From Deltaproteobacteria bacterium (GTDB taxonomy: Bacteria > Desulfobacterota > BSN033 > UBA1163): a stretch of 6,616 bases of DNA. A program made the translations under genes and the position numbers. The DNA is taken from contig VGRU01000198.1 of the NCBI GenBank assembly GCA_016875255.1, positions 1 to 6,616 on the forward strand, read 5' to 3'. The stretch's first letter is position 1; every line of letters starts with the position of its first letter. This document shows positions 1 through 6,509 of this stretch, one piece after another. The notes under the pieces were generated by a model that saw nothing but the letters and a program-made list of their open reading frames with translations, did no database searches and was not told the DNA's origin.

Positions 1-1310
1 GAACAGGGCTGGCGACGGTCAAATTTCTCAAGAAGAAAGGGGCGATCGTCAGCGCTTCAGAATCGAAGCTCGAAGCAGAGATGAAGGAGGTTGCTTCGGA
101 GTTAGGAGAGATGTCCATCTCGTTGGAGTGGGGAGGGCATACGGTGAGTCAGTTTCTCAAGCAGGACCTGATCATCCTGAGTCCGGGGGTTGATCCAACC
201 CTCGAACCCATTCGGAAGGCGCTGGACAAGGGAGTGCAGGTGATCAGCGAAATGGAGCTGGCTTGCCAATTCATCCGCATCCCCATCATTGCGATCACAG
301 GCACCAATGGCAAGACGACTACAACCCTTCTCATCGGCGACATGTTAAAGGAAGAAGGGAAGAAAGTTGGAGTCGGAGGAAATGTGGGAGATCCCTTGAT
401 CCTCTTCGCAGAGGGCGGAGAGCAATGGGAGATCCTGGTGGTTGAGGTTTCAAGTTTTCAATTAGAGGGGATCGATGTGTTTCGGCCCCGATGTTCGGTC
501 CTGCTCAATATCACGGAGGATCATCTCGACCGTTATTCGAAATACGAAGATTATATTGAAGCCAAGAGCAGGATTTTTAAGAACCAGGGGGCCGAGGATG
601 TGGCCATCCTCAATTGGGATGATCCCATTGTAATGAAGCATGAGAAGAGGGTGAAGGCAAAAAAATTCTTTTTCAGCCTGAAGGAGAGGGTCAAAGAGGG
701 TGGCTTTTTCAATGGGGAGGAGGTCGTCCTCATATTGAACGGAAGGGAAGAAACCTATTCATTGAGCCAGTCGCCGTTGAAGGGTATCCACAATGTGGAG
801 AATATGATGGCGGCCATCATTGCGGCAAGGCTCTTCGGCAGTTCGAAAGAGGCGATCCAGAGGGTTATCAACCGGTTCAGGGGATTGGAACATCGCCTCG
901 AGTTTGTCCGGGAGATTGAAGGGGTTTTCTATTACAACGATTCGAAGGGGACAAATGTGGGCTCCGTGATCAAATCGCTTCAGAGCTTTCAAGAGCCTGT
1001 CATTCTCATCGCAGGCGGAAAGGATAAGATGACAGACCTTCATTCCCTCAAGGAGTGGGTAAAGAGCCGTGTCAGGCGGATGATCCTCATCGGAGAGGCA
1101 AAGGAGAGAATGGCCCGGGAGCTGGGATCTTTGACCGATACAGTCATGGCAGGGACACTCGAAGAGGCTGTCCTTCTGGCTTACCGGATGGCGAAAAGAG
1201 GAGAGGTGGTTCTCCTTTCGCCTGCCTGTTCCAGTTTTGATATGTTCAGGGATTATAAAGAAAGGGGAAAGGTGTTTAAGGAGGCGGTTTTTAAAATAAG
1301 CACGGACTAA
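1..1310 (+). CDS. murD: UDP-N-acetylmuramoyl-L-alanine:D-glutamate ligase MurD, 5'-truncated by window edge
   Basis: Cytoplasmic ATP-dependent ligase that adds D-glutamate to UDP-MurNAc-L-Ala. The reading frame is open from base 3, with no stop before an internal ATG at 81. The upstream codons read TGLATVKFLKKKGAIVSASE, the usual MurD N-terminal nucleotide-fold segment, so the ATG at 81 is not the start. Probably only about 10-20 residues, including the first glycines of the fold, lie outside the window. 435 residues are visible, and the family is about 450. Motifs, numbered from the first full codon: ATP-binding GTNGKTTTT at about 100-108; SSFQLE at about 150; NITEDHLDRY at about 169-178; AKSRIF at about 187-192, whose Lys matches the carbamylated lysine of Mur ligases; HNVENMMAA; YYNDSKGTN at about 310-318; AGGKDK; and LLSPACSSFDMF near the C-terminus. 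The frame is uninterrupted to the TAA at 1308-1310. A 157-bp repeat-filled gap separates it from ftsW. Confidence 0.97.
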   Translation, partial: TGLATVKFLKKKGAIVSASESKLEAEMKEVASELGEMSISLEWGGHTVSQFLKQDLIILSPGVDPTLEPIRKALDKGVQVISEMELACQFIRIPIIAITGTNGKTTTTLLIGDMLKEEGKKVGVGGNVGDPLILFAEGGEQWEILVVEVSSFQLEGIDVFRPRCSVLLNITEDHLDRYSKYEDYIEAKSRIFKNQGAEDVAILNWDDPIVMKHEKRVKAKKFFFSLKERVKEGGFFNGEEVVLILNGREETYSLSQSPLKGIHNVENMMAAIIAARLFGSSKEAIQRVINRFRGLEHRLEFVREIEGVFYYNDSKGTNVGSVIKSLQSFQEPVILIAGGKDKMTDLHSLKEWVKSRVRRMILIGEAKERMARELGSLTDTVMAGTLEEAVLLAYRMAKRGEVVLLSPACSSFDMFRDYKERGKVFKEAVFKISTD

Positions 1311-1312
1311 TG

Positions 1313-1422
1313 CCAAATGTCAAAGTTCAAAGTCCAAATGAAGCTCAAATTCTATATTTTAAAAAATATTTTGAGTTTAGTCATTTGTCATTAATTTGAC
1401 ATTTGGATTTTGAAATTTGGAA
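1313..1422. repeat. AT-rich palindromic element with heptamer arms in the murD-ftsW gap
   Basis: The arms CCAAATGTCAAA (1313-1324) and TTTGACATTTGG (1395-1406) are perfect inverted copies. CTCAAA (1344-1349) and TTTGAG (1370-1375) pair about exactly the same centre (1359.5). A third pair, CAAATG (1335-1340) and CATTTG (1382-1387), is offset by a 3-nt bulge. The core is A/T only (ATATTTT and AAAATAT). The left arm is four consecutive 7-mers, each with AAA at the same place (1313-1319, 1320-1326, 1327-1333, 1334-1340). The right arm holds four TTTGNNN units (1395-1422). The element begins two bases after the murD stop. As RNA it could form a long, weak stem, but there is no GC-rich stem with a U-tract, so I do not call it a terminator. 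It looks like a dispersed intergenic repeat. Confidence 0.8.
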
Positions 1423-1467
1423 TTAATTCGAGGGGTGGATTCCAGCGATACCGGGTAAGTCAAGACG

Positions 1468-2568
1468 ATGAGAGGCACGAGAAGGTTCGATTTCATTCTT
1501 CTGATGGTGGCCCTGGCCCTGGTGGGGATCGGGATCGTCATGGTCTATAGCACCAGCGCGATCATCGCCGGAGACCGGTTTGGCGATCCCTACTACTTTT
1601 TGAAGAGGCAGGCGCTTTATGCAGGAGTGGGTTTCCTATTGATGATCGTGATGATGTTCTTTCCTTACGGGATACTGAAGCGATTTGCCTATCCCATCTT
1701 TATTCTCTCTGTTCTGCTGCTCATTGCCGTATTGATTCCGGGCATAGGCCATCGGGCAGGTGGAGCGATGCGGTGGTTAAAGATCGGGGGATTTACCTTT
1801 CAACCCTCGGAATTTGCAAAGCTCGGCCTGATCATCTTTTTAGCTTACCTCCTGACCAAGAAGGAGGAGAGGATAAGGAGTTTTTCCTTCAGTTTTCTCC
1901 CGACCATTCTGCTCTCCGGCCTGGTCATCGGACTGGTATTGAAGGAGCCTGATTTCGGGGCGGCCCTTTTTCTCACAGCGATGGTTTTCATCCTCCTCTT
2001 CATCAGCGGCGCCAGAGTGATCTATATCGCCGGATCCTTTTTGTTAGCTGCTCCGGTGGCCTATGTCCTTCTGATGAATGCGGAATATCGTTACAAAAGG
2101 CTGATCAGTTTCATCAGGCCCTGGGAAGATCCCACCGGAACCAGTTTTCAGATCATCCAGTCCTTCCTCTCTTTTGGCTCGGGTGGTCTCTTTGGACTGG
2201 GACTGGGAGAAGGAAGACAGAAACTCTTCTTCCTTCCGGCTCCTCACACAGACTTCATCTTTTCCATCATCGGAGAGGAACTGGGACTGATGGGGGCCAT
2301 GGCCGTGGTGGTTCTCTTTTTCATCCTTGCCTTCCGGGGAGTCCAGACCGGGATTTCTATTCCGGATAAGTTCGGGTCCTATTTGGCGCTGGGGATCACG
2401 TTAATGATCTCTCTTCAGGCGGTCATCAATATGGCTGTGGTCCTGGGACTGCTTCCGACCAAAGGGTTGACCCTTCCCTTTGTGAGTTACGGAGGAACAT
2501 CCTTGATTGCCAATTTCATCGGGTTGGGGATTTTGCTTCACCTTTCAACCCATGCGGAACGACGATGA
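1468..2568 (+). CDS. ftsW: Septal peptidoglycan glycosyltransferase FtsW (SEDS family)
   Basis: Polytopic inner-membrane protein that polymerises lipid II glycan strands at the division septum, in complex with a class B PBP (FtsI). The 366 residues contain about ten hydrophobic segments, beginning right after a short basic N-terminus. SEDS motifs: MVYSTSA at 25-31; FQPSEFAKL at 111-119; KEPDFG at 159-164; PWEDPTGTSFQ at 218-228; HTDFIFSIIGEELG at 260-273, with the conserved extracellular-loop Asp at 262; and the C-terminal PFVSYGGTSL at 337-346. The cytoplasmic tails are very short, and the protein is somewhat smaller than E. coli FtsW (about 414). An in-frame TAA at 1456-1458 makes ATG 1468 the first possible start; the Shine-Dalgarno is weak. 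The end overlaps murG by ATGA. RodA and SpoVE are paralogues of the same family, and the position between murD and murG is what selects FtsW. Confidence 0.95.
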   Translation: MRGTRRFDFILLMVALALVGIGIVMVYSTSAIIAGDRFGDPYYFLKRQALYAGVGFLLMIVMMFFPYGILKRFAYPIFILSVLLLIAVLIPGIGHRAGGAMRWLKIGGFTFQPSEFAKLGLIIFLAYLLTKKEERIRSFSFSFLPTILLSGLVIGLVLKEPDFGAALFLTAMVFILLFISGARVIYIAGSFLLAAPVAYVLLMNAEYRYKRLISFIRPWEDPTGTSFQIIQSFLSFGSGGLFGLGLGEGRQKLFFLPAPHTDFIFSIIGEELGLMGAMAVVVLFFILAFRGVQTGISIPDKFGSYLALGITLMISLQAVINMAVVLGLLPTKGLTLPFVSYGGTSLIANFIGLGILLHLSTHAERR

Positions 2569-3659
2569 GATGTGTCATTGCCGGAGGAGGCACAGGAGGC
2601 CACCTCTTTCCAGGGATAGCGGTTGCTGAAGCTTTTATCCAAAAGGAGTCGGGAAATGAAGTCCTTTTCATCGGGACGGAGCGAGGGATTGAAGCGAGAG
2701 TATTGGCCGGGGGGAGATTTCCGTTGAAGATGATCCATGCCATGCCCATTCAGGGAGGGTCGATCATGGGGAAGTTAAGAGCCCTCTTAGCCCTTCCAAT
2801 GTCCCTTGCCGAGGCAATGGGCATCTTGAAAGAGTTTCAACCCCAGATTGTGTTAGGCGTGGGCGGATATGCCTCCGGGCCTGGAGTTTTGGCTGCCTTT
2901 CTTCTCGGGATGAAAAGGGCCATCCATGAACAGAACGTCATTCCAGGAATGACCAATCGGATGTTGAAAAGATTCAGCCAGCGGATATTTGTTTCTTTCG
3001 AAGAGACAAAAAAATACTTTCCCGAGAGGAAGACAGTTGTGACGGGCAATCCAATCCGGAAAGAGATCATCGGTTCTGCCTTTTCGCAGGAGAAGGGAGA
3101 TCGGTTCACCCTTCTCATCTTTGGGGGGAGCGCGGGCGCACACCGGATCAATACGGCCATGATGGAGGCCCTGGCCTCGCTCCAGGATATCAGGTCCTCT
3201 TTGAGATTTATCCATCAGACCGGCAAAGAGGATCTGGATCTCGTTTCAAAAGGCTATGAGGAGAAGGGATTCGAGGCGGAGGTAGCCCCATTTATTGAGG
3301 AGATGGCGCGCTGTTACCAGAGGGCTGACCTGGTCATCTGTCGTTCCGGAGCGAGCACGGTTTCTGAGCTGGCGGTTTGCGGAAAGGCGTCGATTCTGAT
3401 CCCTTATCCCTATGCGGCTCATCAACACCAGTTGATCAATGCGCAGAAGCTGGCCGATCGTGGTGCGGCAAAAATGATTCTGGATGAGGAGTTGAAAGGT
3501 TCATTGCTTTCCGGGGCGATCCGCAGCCTTTACCATCATCCGGAGGAGAGAGAGAAGATGGAAGAAACGATCCGAAAAATCGGACGACCAAGGGCGGCCG
3601 AGGAGATCGTAGAGCAGTGTTATGAATTAGTGAGAACCTCGCTGGAGGCAGGAGGTTAG
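2565..3659 (+). CDS. murG: Lipid I N-acetylglucosaminyltransferase MurG
   Basis: Peripheral membrane GT-B glycosyltransferase (GT28). It transfers GlcNAc from UDP-GlcNAc to undecaprenyl-PP-MurNAc-pentapeptide, forming lipid II on the cytoplasmic face. The 364 residues have both Rossmann-like halves. The N-terminal, acceptor side has the G-loop GGGTGGHLFPG (7-17), the second glycine loop GVGGYASGP (98-106) and HEQNVIPGMTNR (121-132). The C-terminal, donor side has the third glycine loop FGGSAGAHRIN (186-196), HQTGKED (217-223), RSGASTVSELA (260-270, with the Glu that binds the UDP ribose in this family) and AAHQHQLINA (284-293). The start ATG 2565 overlaps the ftsW stop (ATGA), implying translational coupling. 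The last residues, EAGG, and the stop lie inside a 7-nt repeat, so the exact C-terminus may have been set by that element. The frame is otherwise uninterrupted. Confidence 0.97.
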   Translation: MRCVIAGGGTGGHLFPGIAVAEAFIQKESGNEVLFIGTERGIEARVLAGGRFPLKMIHAMPIQGGSIMGKLRALLALPMSLAEAMGILKEFQPQIVLGVGGYASGPGVLAAFLLGMKRAIHEQNVIPGMTNRMLKRFSQRIFVSFEETKKYFPERKTVVTGNPIRKEIIGSAFSQEKGDRFTLLIFGGSAGAHRINTAMMEALASLQDIRSSLRFIHQTGKEDLDLVSKGYEEKGFEAEVAPFIEEMARCYQRADLVICRSGASTVSELAVCGKASILIPYPYAAHQHQLINAQKLADRGAAKMILDEELKGSLLSGAIRSLYHHPEEREKMEETIRKIGRPRAAEEIVEQCYELVRTSLEAGG

Positions 3660-3728
3660 AGGTTGGAGGCGAAAGATCTGGCCTCAAGTCTCGCTGAGCG
3701 AGACAATCCTCAAACCTCCAACCTCAAA
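3645..3728. repeat. GAGGTTN / CCTCMAA heptamer inverted repeat at the murG-murC junction
   Basis: Four consecutive 7-mers starting with GAGG occupy 3645-3651, 3652-3658, 3659-3665 and 3666-3672. The first two and part of the third overlap the end of murG. Three consecutive 7-mers starting with CCTC occupy 3708-3714, 3715-3721 and 3722-3728. GAGGTTGGAGG (3659-3669) and CCTCCAACCTC (3715-3725) are exact reverse complements. Between the arms lies a separate perfect hairpin, GTCTCGCTGAGCGAGAC (3688-3704). The structure ends 17 bp before the murC start. No T-run follows it, so it is more likely a dispersed repeat with a fold-back core than a terminator. Confidence 0.8.
3688..3704. other. Perfect hairpin inside the murG-murC repeat
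   Basis: GTCTCGC and GCGAGAC are exact inverted copies around a TGA loop, giving a 7-bp stem. It sits between the two heptamer arms of the surrounding element, and in the mRNA would lie about 40 nt upstream of the murC start. With the outer GAGGTTGGAGG/CCTCCAACCTC stem it could form a long two-part stem. There is no downstream U-tract. Confidence 0.7.
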
Positions 3729-3745
3729 CGGTGATTTGAGAGATT

Positions 3746-5119
3746 ATGTATCGAAAAGGGAAGATCAAAAACATCCATTTCGTCGGGATCGGCGGCATCG
3801 GGATGAGCGGAATCGCCGAGGTTCTGCTCAATCTGGGTTACCGGATCAGCGGTTCGGACGCGAAGGAAACAGAGGTGACCCGGAGGCTTCAGACCCTGGG
3901 GTGCGACATCCATTATGGCCACCGGAGAGAGAATGTGAAGGAGGCGGACGTCCTGGTCGTTTCCTCTGCCATTCGTCCGAACAACCCGGAGATTGAAGTG
4001 GCTGAGGAGAGGCTCATCCCCATCATTCCGAGGGCGGAGATGTTAGCGGAATTGATGCGAATGAAGGTGGGCATCGCCATTGCCGGGACTCATGGCAAGA
4101 CGACGACAACCTCCCTCATCGCGACGATCTTGGGCGCGGCCGGGCTCGATCCAACCGTGGTCATTGGAGGAAGGCTGAACAGCATCGGCAGCAATGCGAA
4201 GCTGGGACAGGGAGAGCTTCTGGTCGCCGAAGCGGATGAGAGCGACGGCTCTTTTCTTAAATTGATGCCCACCATCGCTGTGGTGACCAACATCGATCCG
4301 GAGCATCTCGACTACTATCAGGGGATTGAGGAGATCAAAGAAGCCTTTCTCCATTTTCTCAACAAGATTCCCTTCTTTGGGTTGGTCGTGCTCTGCCTCG
4401 ACCATCCCCATATCCAGAGCCTTCTTCCGAAACTGAAGAAGCGGTTCACGACCTACGGATTGACGACCCAGGCTGATTTTCAGGCGAGGGAAATCCAATA
4501 CGACGAACTTTCCACCACCTTCGATGTCCTCTATCAGCGAAAGGAAATCGGGAGGTTAGGAATCCGAATGCCCGGCCTTCATAATGTCTATAATGCGCTG
4601 GCTGCGGTGGCCACTGCCTTTGAACTCGACATTCCCTTTGAAGTTGTTCAAGAGGCCCTGAGAGATTTCGGAGGGATTCAAAGACGGTTTCAAGTCAAGG
4701 GAGAGAAGAAAGGAATTCTCATCGTGGATGACTATGGCCATCACCCCGTGGAGATCATGGCCACATTGAAGGCGGCCAAAACAGGATGGAAGAGGAGGAT
4801 CATTGCGGTCTTTCAACCCCACCGCTATACCCGGACGCACGCCCTCTTTCAGGAATTCCTGACCGCCTTTTACGATGCGGATGTCCTCATTCTGACGGAT
4901 ATCTATGCGGCCGGAGAGGAACGGATCGAAGGGGTAGAAGCAAAAGCGCTCTTTGAGGGAATCAGAGAGTACGGTCATAAGGATGTGACCTATCTTCCGG
5001 ACAAGAAGGAGATTGTTGACCATCTGGTCCGCATCATGGTTCCCGGAGATATGGTGATCACCCTGGGCGCAGGAGACATCTGGCAGGTGGCAGAGGAGAT
5101 GGTAAGGCGATTGAAGTGA
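3746..5119 (+). CDS. murC: UDP-N-acetylmuramate:L-alanine ligase MurC
   Basis: Cytoplasmic ATP-dependent ligase that adds L-alanine to UDP-MurNAc, the first amino acid of the stem peptide. The 457 residues match the usual length. Domain 1 starts with the UDP-binding glycine-rich loop [14 protein letters not shown] (11-24). Domain 2 has the ATP loop [10 protein letters not shown] (113-122), the metal-site segment EADESDGSF (162-170) and [11 protein letters not shown] (181-191). [11 protein letters not shown] (277-287) marks the central-to-C-terminal transition. Domain 3 has [10 protein letters not shown] (327-336), FQPHRYTRT (356-364) and LGAGDIW (440-446). THGK rather than TNGK, together with DYGHHP, separates MurC from MurD. 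ATG 3746 is the first possible start because an in-frame TGA lies three codons upstream at 3737; a modest GAGAG sequence precedes it. The gene is separated from murG by a repeat and from murB by another repeat, but direction and order indicate one operon. Confidence 0.97.
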   Translation: MYRKGKIKNIHFVGIGGIGMSGIAEVLLNLGYRISGSDAKETEVTRRLQTLGCDIHYGHRRENVKEADVLVVSSAIRPNNPEIEVAEERLIPIIPRAEMLAELMRMKVGIAIAGTHGKTTTTSLIATILGAAGLDPTVVIGGRLNSIGSNAKLGQGELLVAEADESDGSFLKLMPTIAVVTNIDPEHLDYYQGIEEIKEAFLHFLNKIPFFGLVVLCLDHPHIQSLLPKLKKRFTTYGLTTQADFQAREIQYDELSTTFDVLYQRKEIGRLGIRMPGLHNVYNALAAVATAFELDIPFEVVQEALRDFGGIQRRFQVKGEKKGILIVDDYGHHPVEIMATLKAAKTGWKRRIIAVFQPHRYTRTHALFQEFLTAFYDADVLILTDIYAAGEERIEGVEAKALFEGIREYGHKDVTYLPDKKEIVDHLVRIMVPGDMVITLGAGDIWQVAEEMVRRLK

Positions 5120-5130
5120 CCCAATTTTAG

Positions 5131-5189
5131 ATTGCGGATTGCAGATTGCGGAATGAAATCCGAAATCCGCATTCCGAATTCCGAAATCG
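5131..5189. repeat. Heptamer repeat tract in the murC-murB gap
   Basis: This is almost pure 7-nt periodicity. Three ATTGCRG units (5131-5137, 5138-5144, 5145-5151) are followed, after a 3-nt gap, by five units of GAAATCC type (5155-5161, 5162-5168, 5169-5175, 5176-5182, 5183-5189). The two halves are partly inverted: TGCGGA (5147-5152) pairs with TCCGCA (5166-5171), or alternatively GGAATG (5151-5155 region) with CATTCC (5170-5175). The GAAATCC unit recurs at 6142-6162 after murB, which ties the two elements to one repeat family. The tract fills most of the 74-bp spacer and ends four bases before the murB ATG. Confidence 0.8.
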
Positions 5190-5193
5190 GAAG

Positions 5194-6096
5194 ATGCGAG
5201 ATTACAAAAAAGAAGCGAAGGGTTTGATTGGGGGAAGGGCGCTTTTCGATGCGCCGATGAAAAAATACACCTCCCTCAAAGTGGGAGGCCCTGCGGACTG
5301 TCTCCTCTTTCCGGAAAACATGAAGGAACTGAGAAAGGTGATCCTGCATGGTCGGAGAAAAAGGGTTCCCGTCTTCATTTTAGGAAAAGGAACGAACCTC
5401 ATCGTGAGAGACAGAGGAATTCGGGGCTGGGTGGTCAGCCTGACCCAAGGGATGAAAAAGGTTCGGATGGATGGAGAGTTTCTGGAGGCTGAAGCCGGCT
5501 GTTCGCTCCAACAGCTCGTTCAATTCTCCATTCAAAAAGGGCTTGCCGGACTTGAGCCTTTTTTCGGCATTCCGGGCACTGTGGGCGGAGGGCTGGCCAT
5601 GAATGCCGGCGCATGGGGGGCGGAGTTGAAGGATGTCATCCATTCCGTCACGTTTATGAAAGAGGATGGAGAGATGTTGGAGAGGCCCCGGTCCAGGCTC
5701 CGGTTCTCTTATCGGAGTCTGACGTTGCCTCCATCCTGGATCATCGTGAAAGGATGTTTCCATCTGAAGAAGGGAAGAAAAGAGGAGATCCTTGAGCGCG
5801 TGAAGTCCTTTTCGGAGATGAGAAAGAGGTCGCAGCCTCTCGATTACCCGAGCGCAGGCTCCATTTTTAAAAATCCGGAGGAAGGCCCGGCAGGAAAGTG
5901 GATCGATGAGATCGGGTTAAAAGGGTTCAGGATGGGACAGGCGATGGTTTCAGATCGCCATGCCAATTTTATCATCAACCTGGGAAAGGCGACCGCGGAA
6001 GAGGTTCTCCATCTCATCGAATGGGTGGAGAAAAAGGTCTACGAGAAGAAGTCCATCTCCCTGAAAAGGGAGGTGAGGGTGGTGGGTGAATCCTAA
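5194..6096 (+). CDS. murB: UDP-N-acetylenolpyruvoylglucosamine reductase MurB (type II)
   Basis: Cytoplasmic FAD-dependent, NADPH-using reductase that converts UDP-GlcNAc-enolpyruvate to UDP-MurNAc. From ATG 5194 it is 300 residues, typical of the shorter type II enzymes. FAD-binding segments: YTSLKVGGPAD (25-35), LGKGTNLIVRD (63-73) and GIPGTVGGGLAMNAGA (125-140). Substrate and catalytic parts: FSYRSL (171-176), SAGSIFKNP (220-228, whose Ser 223 matches the proton-donating serine) and the C-terminal REVRVVG, whose Glu 293 matches the conserved acid. The frame is also open upstream to a TTG at 5146, but those 16 codons are encoded by the heptamer repeat and read as low-complexity RNxEIRN-like sequence. 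Starting at 5194 puts 24 residues before YTSLKVGGPAD, close to what I recall for B. subtilis MurB. The Shine-Dalgarno is poor: GGAAG directly abuts the ATG, so the start is likely rather than certain. Confidence 0.95.
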   Translation: MRDYKKEAKGLIGGRALFDAPMKKYTSLKVGGPADCLLFPENMKELRKVILHGRRKRVPVFILGKGTNLIVRDRGIRGWVVSLTQGMKKVRMDGEFLEAEAGCSLQQLVQFSIQKGLAGLEPFFGIPGTVGGGLAMNAGAWGAELKDVIHSVTFMKEDGEMLERPRSRLRFSYRSLTLPPSWIIVKGCFHLKKGRKEEILERVKSFSEMRKRSQPLDYPSAGSIFKNPEEGPAGKWIDEIGLKGFRMGQAMVSDRHANFIINLGKATAEEVLHLIEWVEKKVYEKKSISLKREVRVVGES

Positions 6097-6097
6097 C

Positions 6098-6110
6098 CTG
6101 GCATAGCCAG
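6098..6110 (+). terminator. Weak hairpin just after the murB stop (doubtful terminator)
   Basis: CTGGC, an ATA loop and GCCAG form a perfect 5-bp stem one base after the murB TAA. The only T-run downstream is TTTT at about 6122-6125, eleven bases past the stem, so this is a poor intrinsic terminator. It may have no function, but it is the only compact GC hairpin directly following the gene. Confidence 0.25.
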
Positions 6111-6125
6111 AACCAAAGAAGTTTT

Positions 6126-6304
6126 AGGGGTTCAAAAATCCGAAATCCGAATATCGAAATCCGAAACAAATCCGAATTCTCAAAATTCAAATGTCCTAAA
6201 CTATTTTTGTTTGGAACATTTAATATTTGGTTATTTGAGATTGTTTCGAATTGATCCCTGCTGGGATGCTTCGCACGGATTTCGTGCTTCGGATTTAGAC
6301 CCCT
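6126..6304. repeat. Long imperfect palindrome (about 179 bp) with GAAATCC heptamers
   Basis: Nested inverted pairs, from the outside in: AGGGGT (6126-6131) with ACCCCT (6299-6304); 6143-6163 with 6276-6296, matching at 18 of 21 positions; CGAAACAA (6162-6169) with TTGTTTCG (6241-6248); TCTCAAA (6178-6184) with TTTGAGA (6234-6240); and TCCTAAAC (6194-6201) with GTTTGGA (6209-6215) around a 7-nt T-rich loop. The left arm runs in 7-mers GAAATCC, GAATATC, GAAATCC (6142-6162), and the right arm mirrors them as GGATTTC, GTGCTTC, GGATTTA (6277-6297). The right arm holds 27 extra bases (6249-6275) with no counterpart on the left; the left holds about 8 extra bases (6170-6177). No coding sense is visible. 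This resembles a dispersed palindromic repeat or a degenerate MITE-like unit. Confidence 0.8.
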
Positions 6305-6354
6305 CACGATTACTAAAATTTTGTTGCCATTTTGCGCACAAATTCATTCATAAG

Positions 6355-6410
6355 AGACTACGCCTCGTCCGGGACTTCGCCCGGAAGAGGTGGCCCCTTC
6401 GGGGCAGTCT
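6355..6410 (+). other. Possible three-way-junction structure (two GC hairpins closed by AGACT/AGTCT)
   Basis: AGACT (6355-6359) and AGTCT (6406-6410) can close a domain holding two adjacent hairpins. The first pairs CCTC (6363-6366) with GAGG (6387-6390) and TCCGGG (6368-6373) with CCCGGA (6380-6385), with one G/A mismatch between the two stems and a 6-nt ACTTCG loop. The second pairs GCCCC (6393-6397) with GGGGC (6401-6405) around TTC. The region is much more GC-rich than its surroundings. This could be a small structured RNA or a REP-like dispersed repeat. I recognise no known RNA family and see no promoter. Confidence 0.4.
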
Positions 6411-6424
6411 TAAAATAATCCTTA

Positions 6425-6509
6425 TTAACTTCCCCCTTTGTAAAAGGGGGATTGAGGGGGATTTTAACAAGTCTCAAATCCCCCCTCGCCCCCCCTTTGG
6501 AAAACTTAA
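6425..6509. repeat. G/C-run inverted repeat bounded by TTAA
   Basis: The left half carries GGGGGATTGAGGGGGATTT (6446-6464). The right half carries its near reverse complement at 6476-6495 (AAAT, a C-run, TCG, a C-run). TTAA occurs at the left edge (6425-6428) and again at the right edge (6506-6509). Inside the left half is a strong hairpin, CCCCCTTT (6432-6439) with AAAGGGGG (6443-6450) around GTA. From memory, C5TTT...AAAG5-type elements are common dispersed intergenic repeats in many bacterial genomes, including cyanobacteria and deltaproteobacteria. The TTAA edges could be remnants of a target duplication but could equally be chance in AT-rich flanks. Confidence 0.7.

Noticed and set aside
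81..83. ATG at 81 as the murD start
   Set aside because: The same frame is open upstream to the window edge and encodes typical MurD N-terminal sequence, so the gene begins before the window.
759..1316. Long minus-strand open frame (185 codons) opposite murD
   Set aside because: It lies wholly antisense to well-conserved MurD sequence, and its translation has no recognisable domain. It is a by-product of murD codon usage.
1354..1369. A/T hairpin read as an intrinsic terminator for murD
   Set aside because: The stem is only A/T, with no GC-rich part and no separate U-tract. The surrounding symmetric arms fit a repeat better.
4043..5023. Minus-strand open frames of about 150 codons opposite murC
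   Set aside because: They are antisense to conserved MurC motifs, have no family-like sequence, and overlap one another without an operon-like arrangement.
5131..5189. Short direct repeats read as a CRISPR array
   Set aside because: Units are 7 nt with no spacers, in a single short tract, and no cas genes are present.
5146..5193. TTG at 5146 as the murB start
   Set aside because: The added residues are translated heptamer repeat, and starting at 5194 gives the expected distance to the conserved YTSLKVGGPAD.
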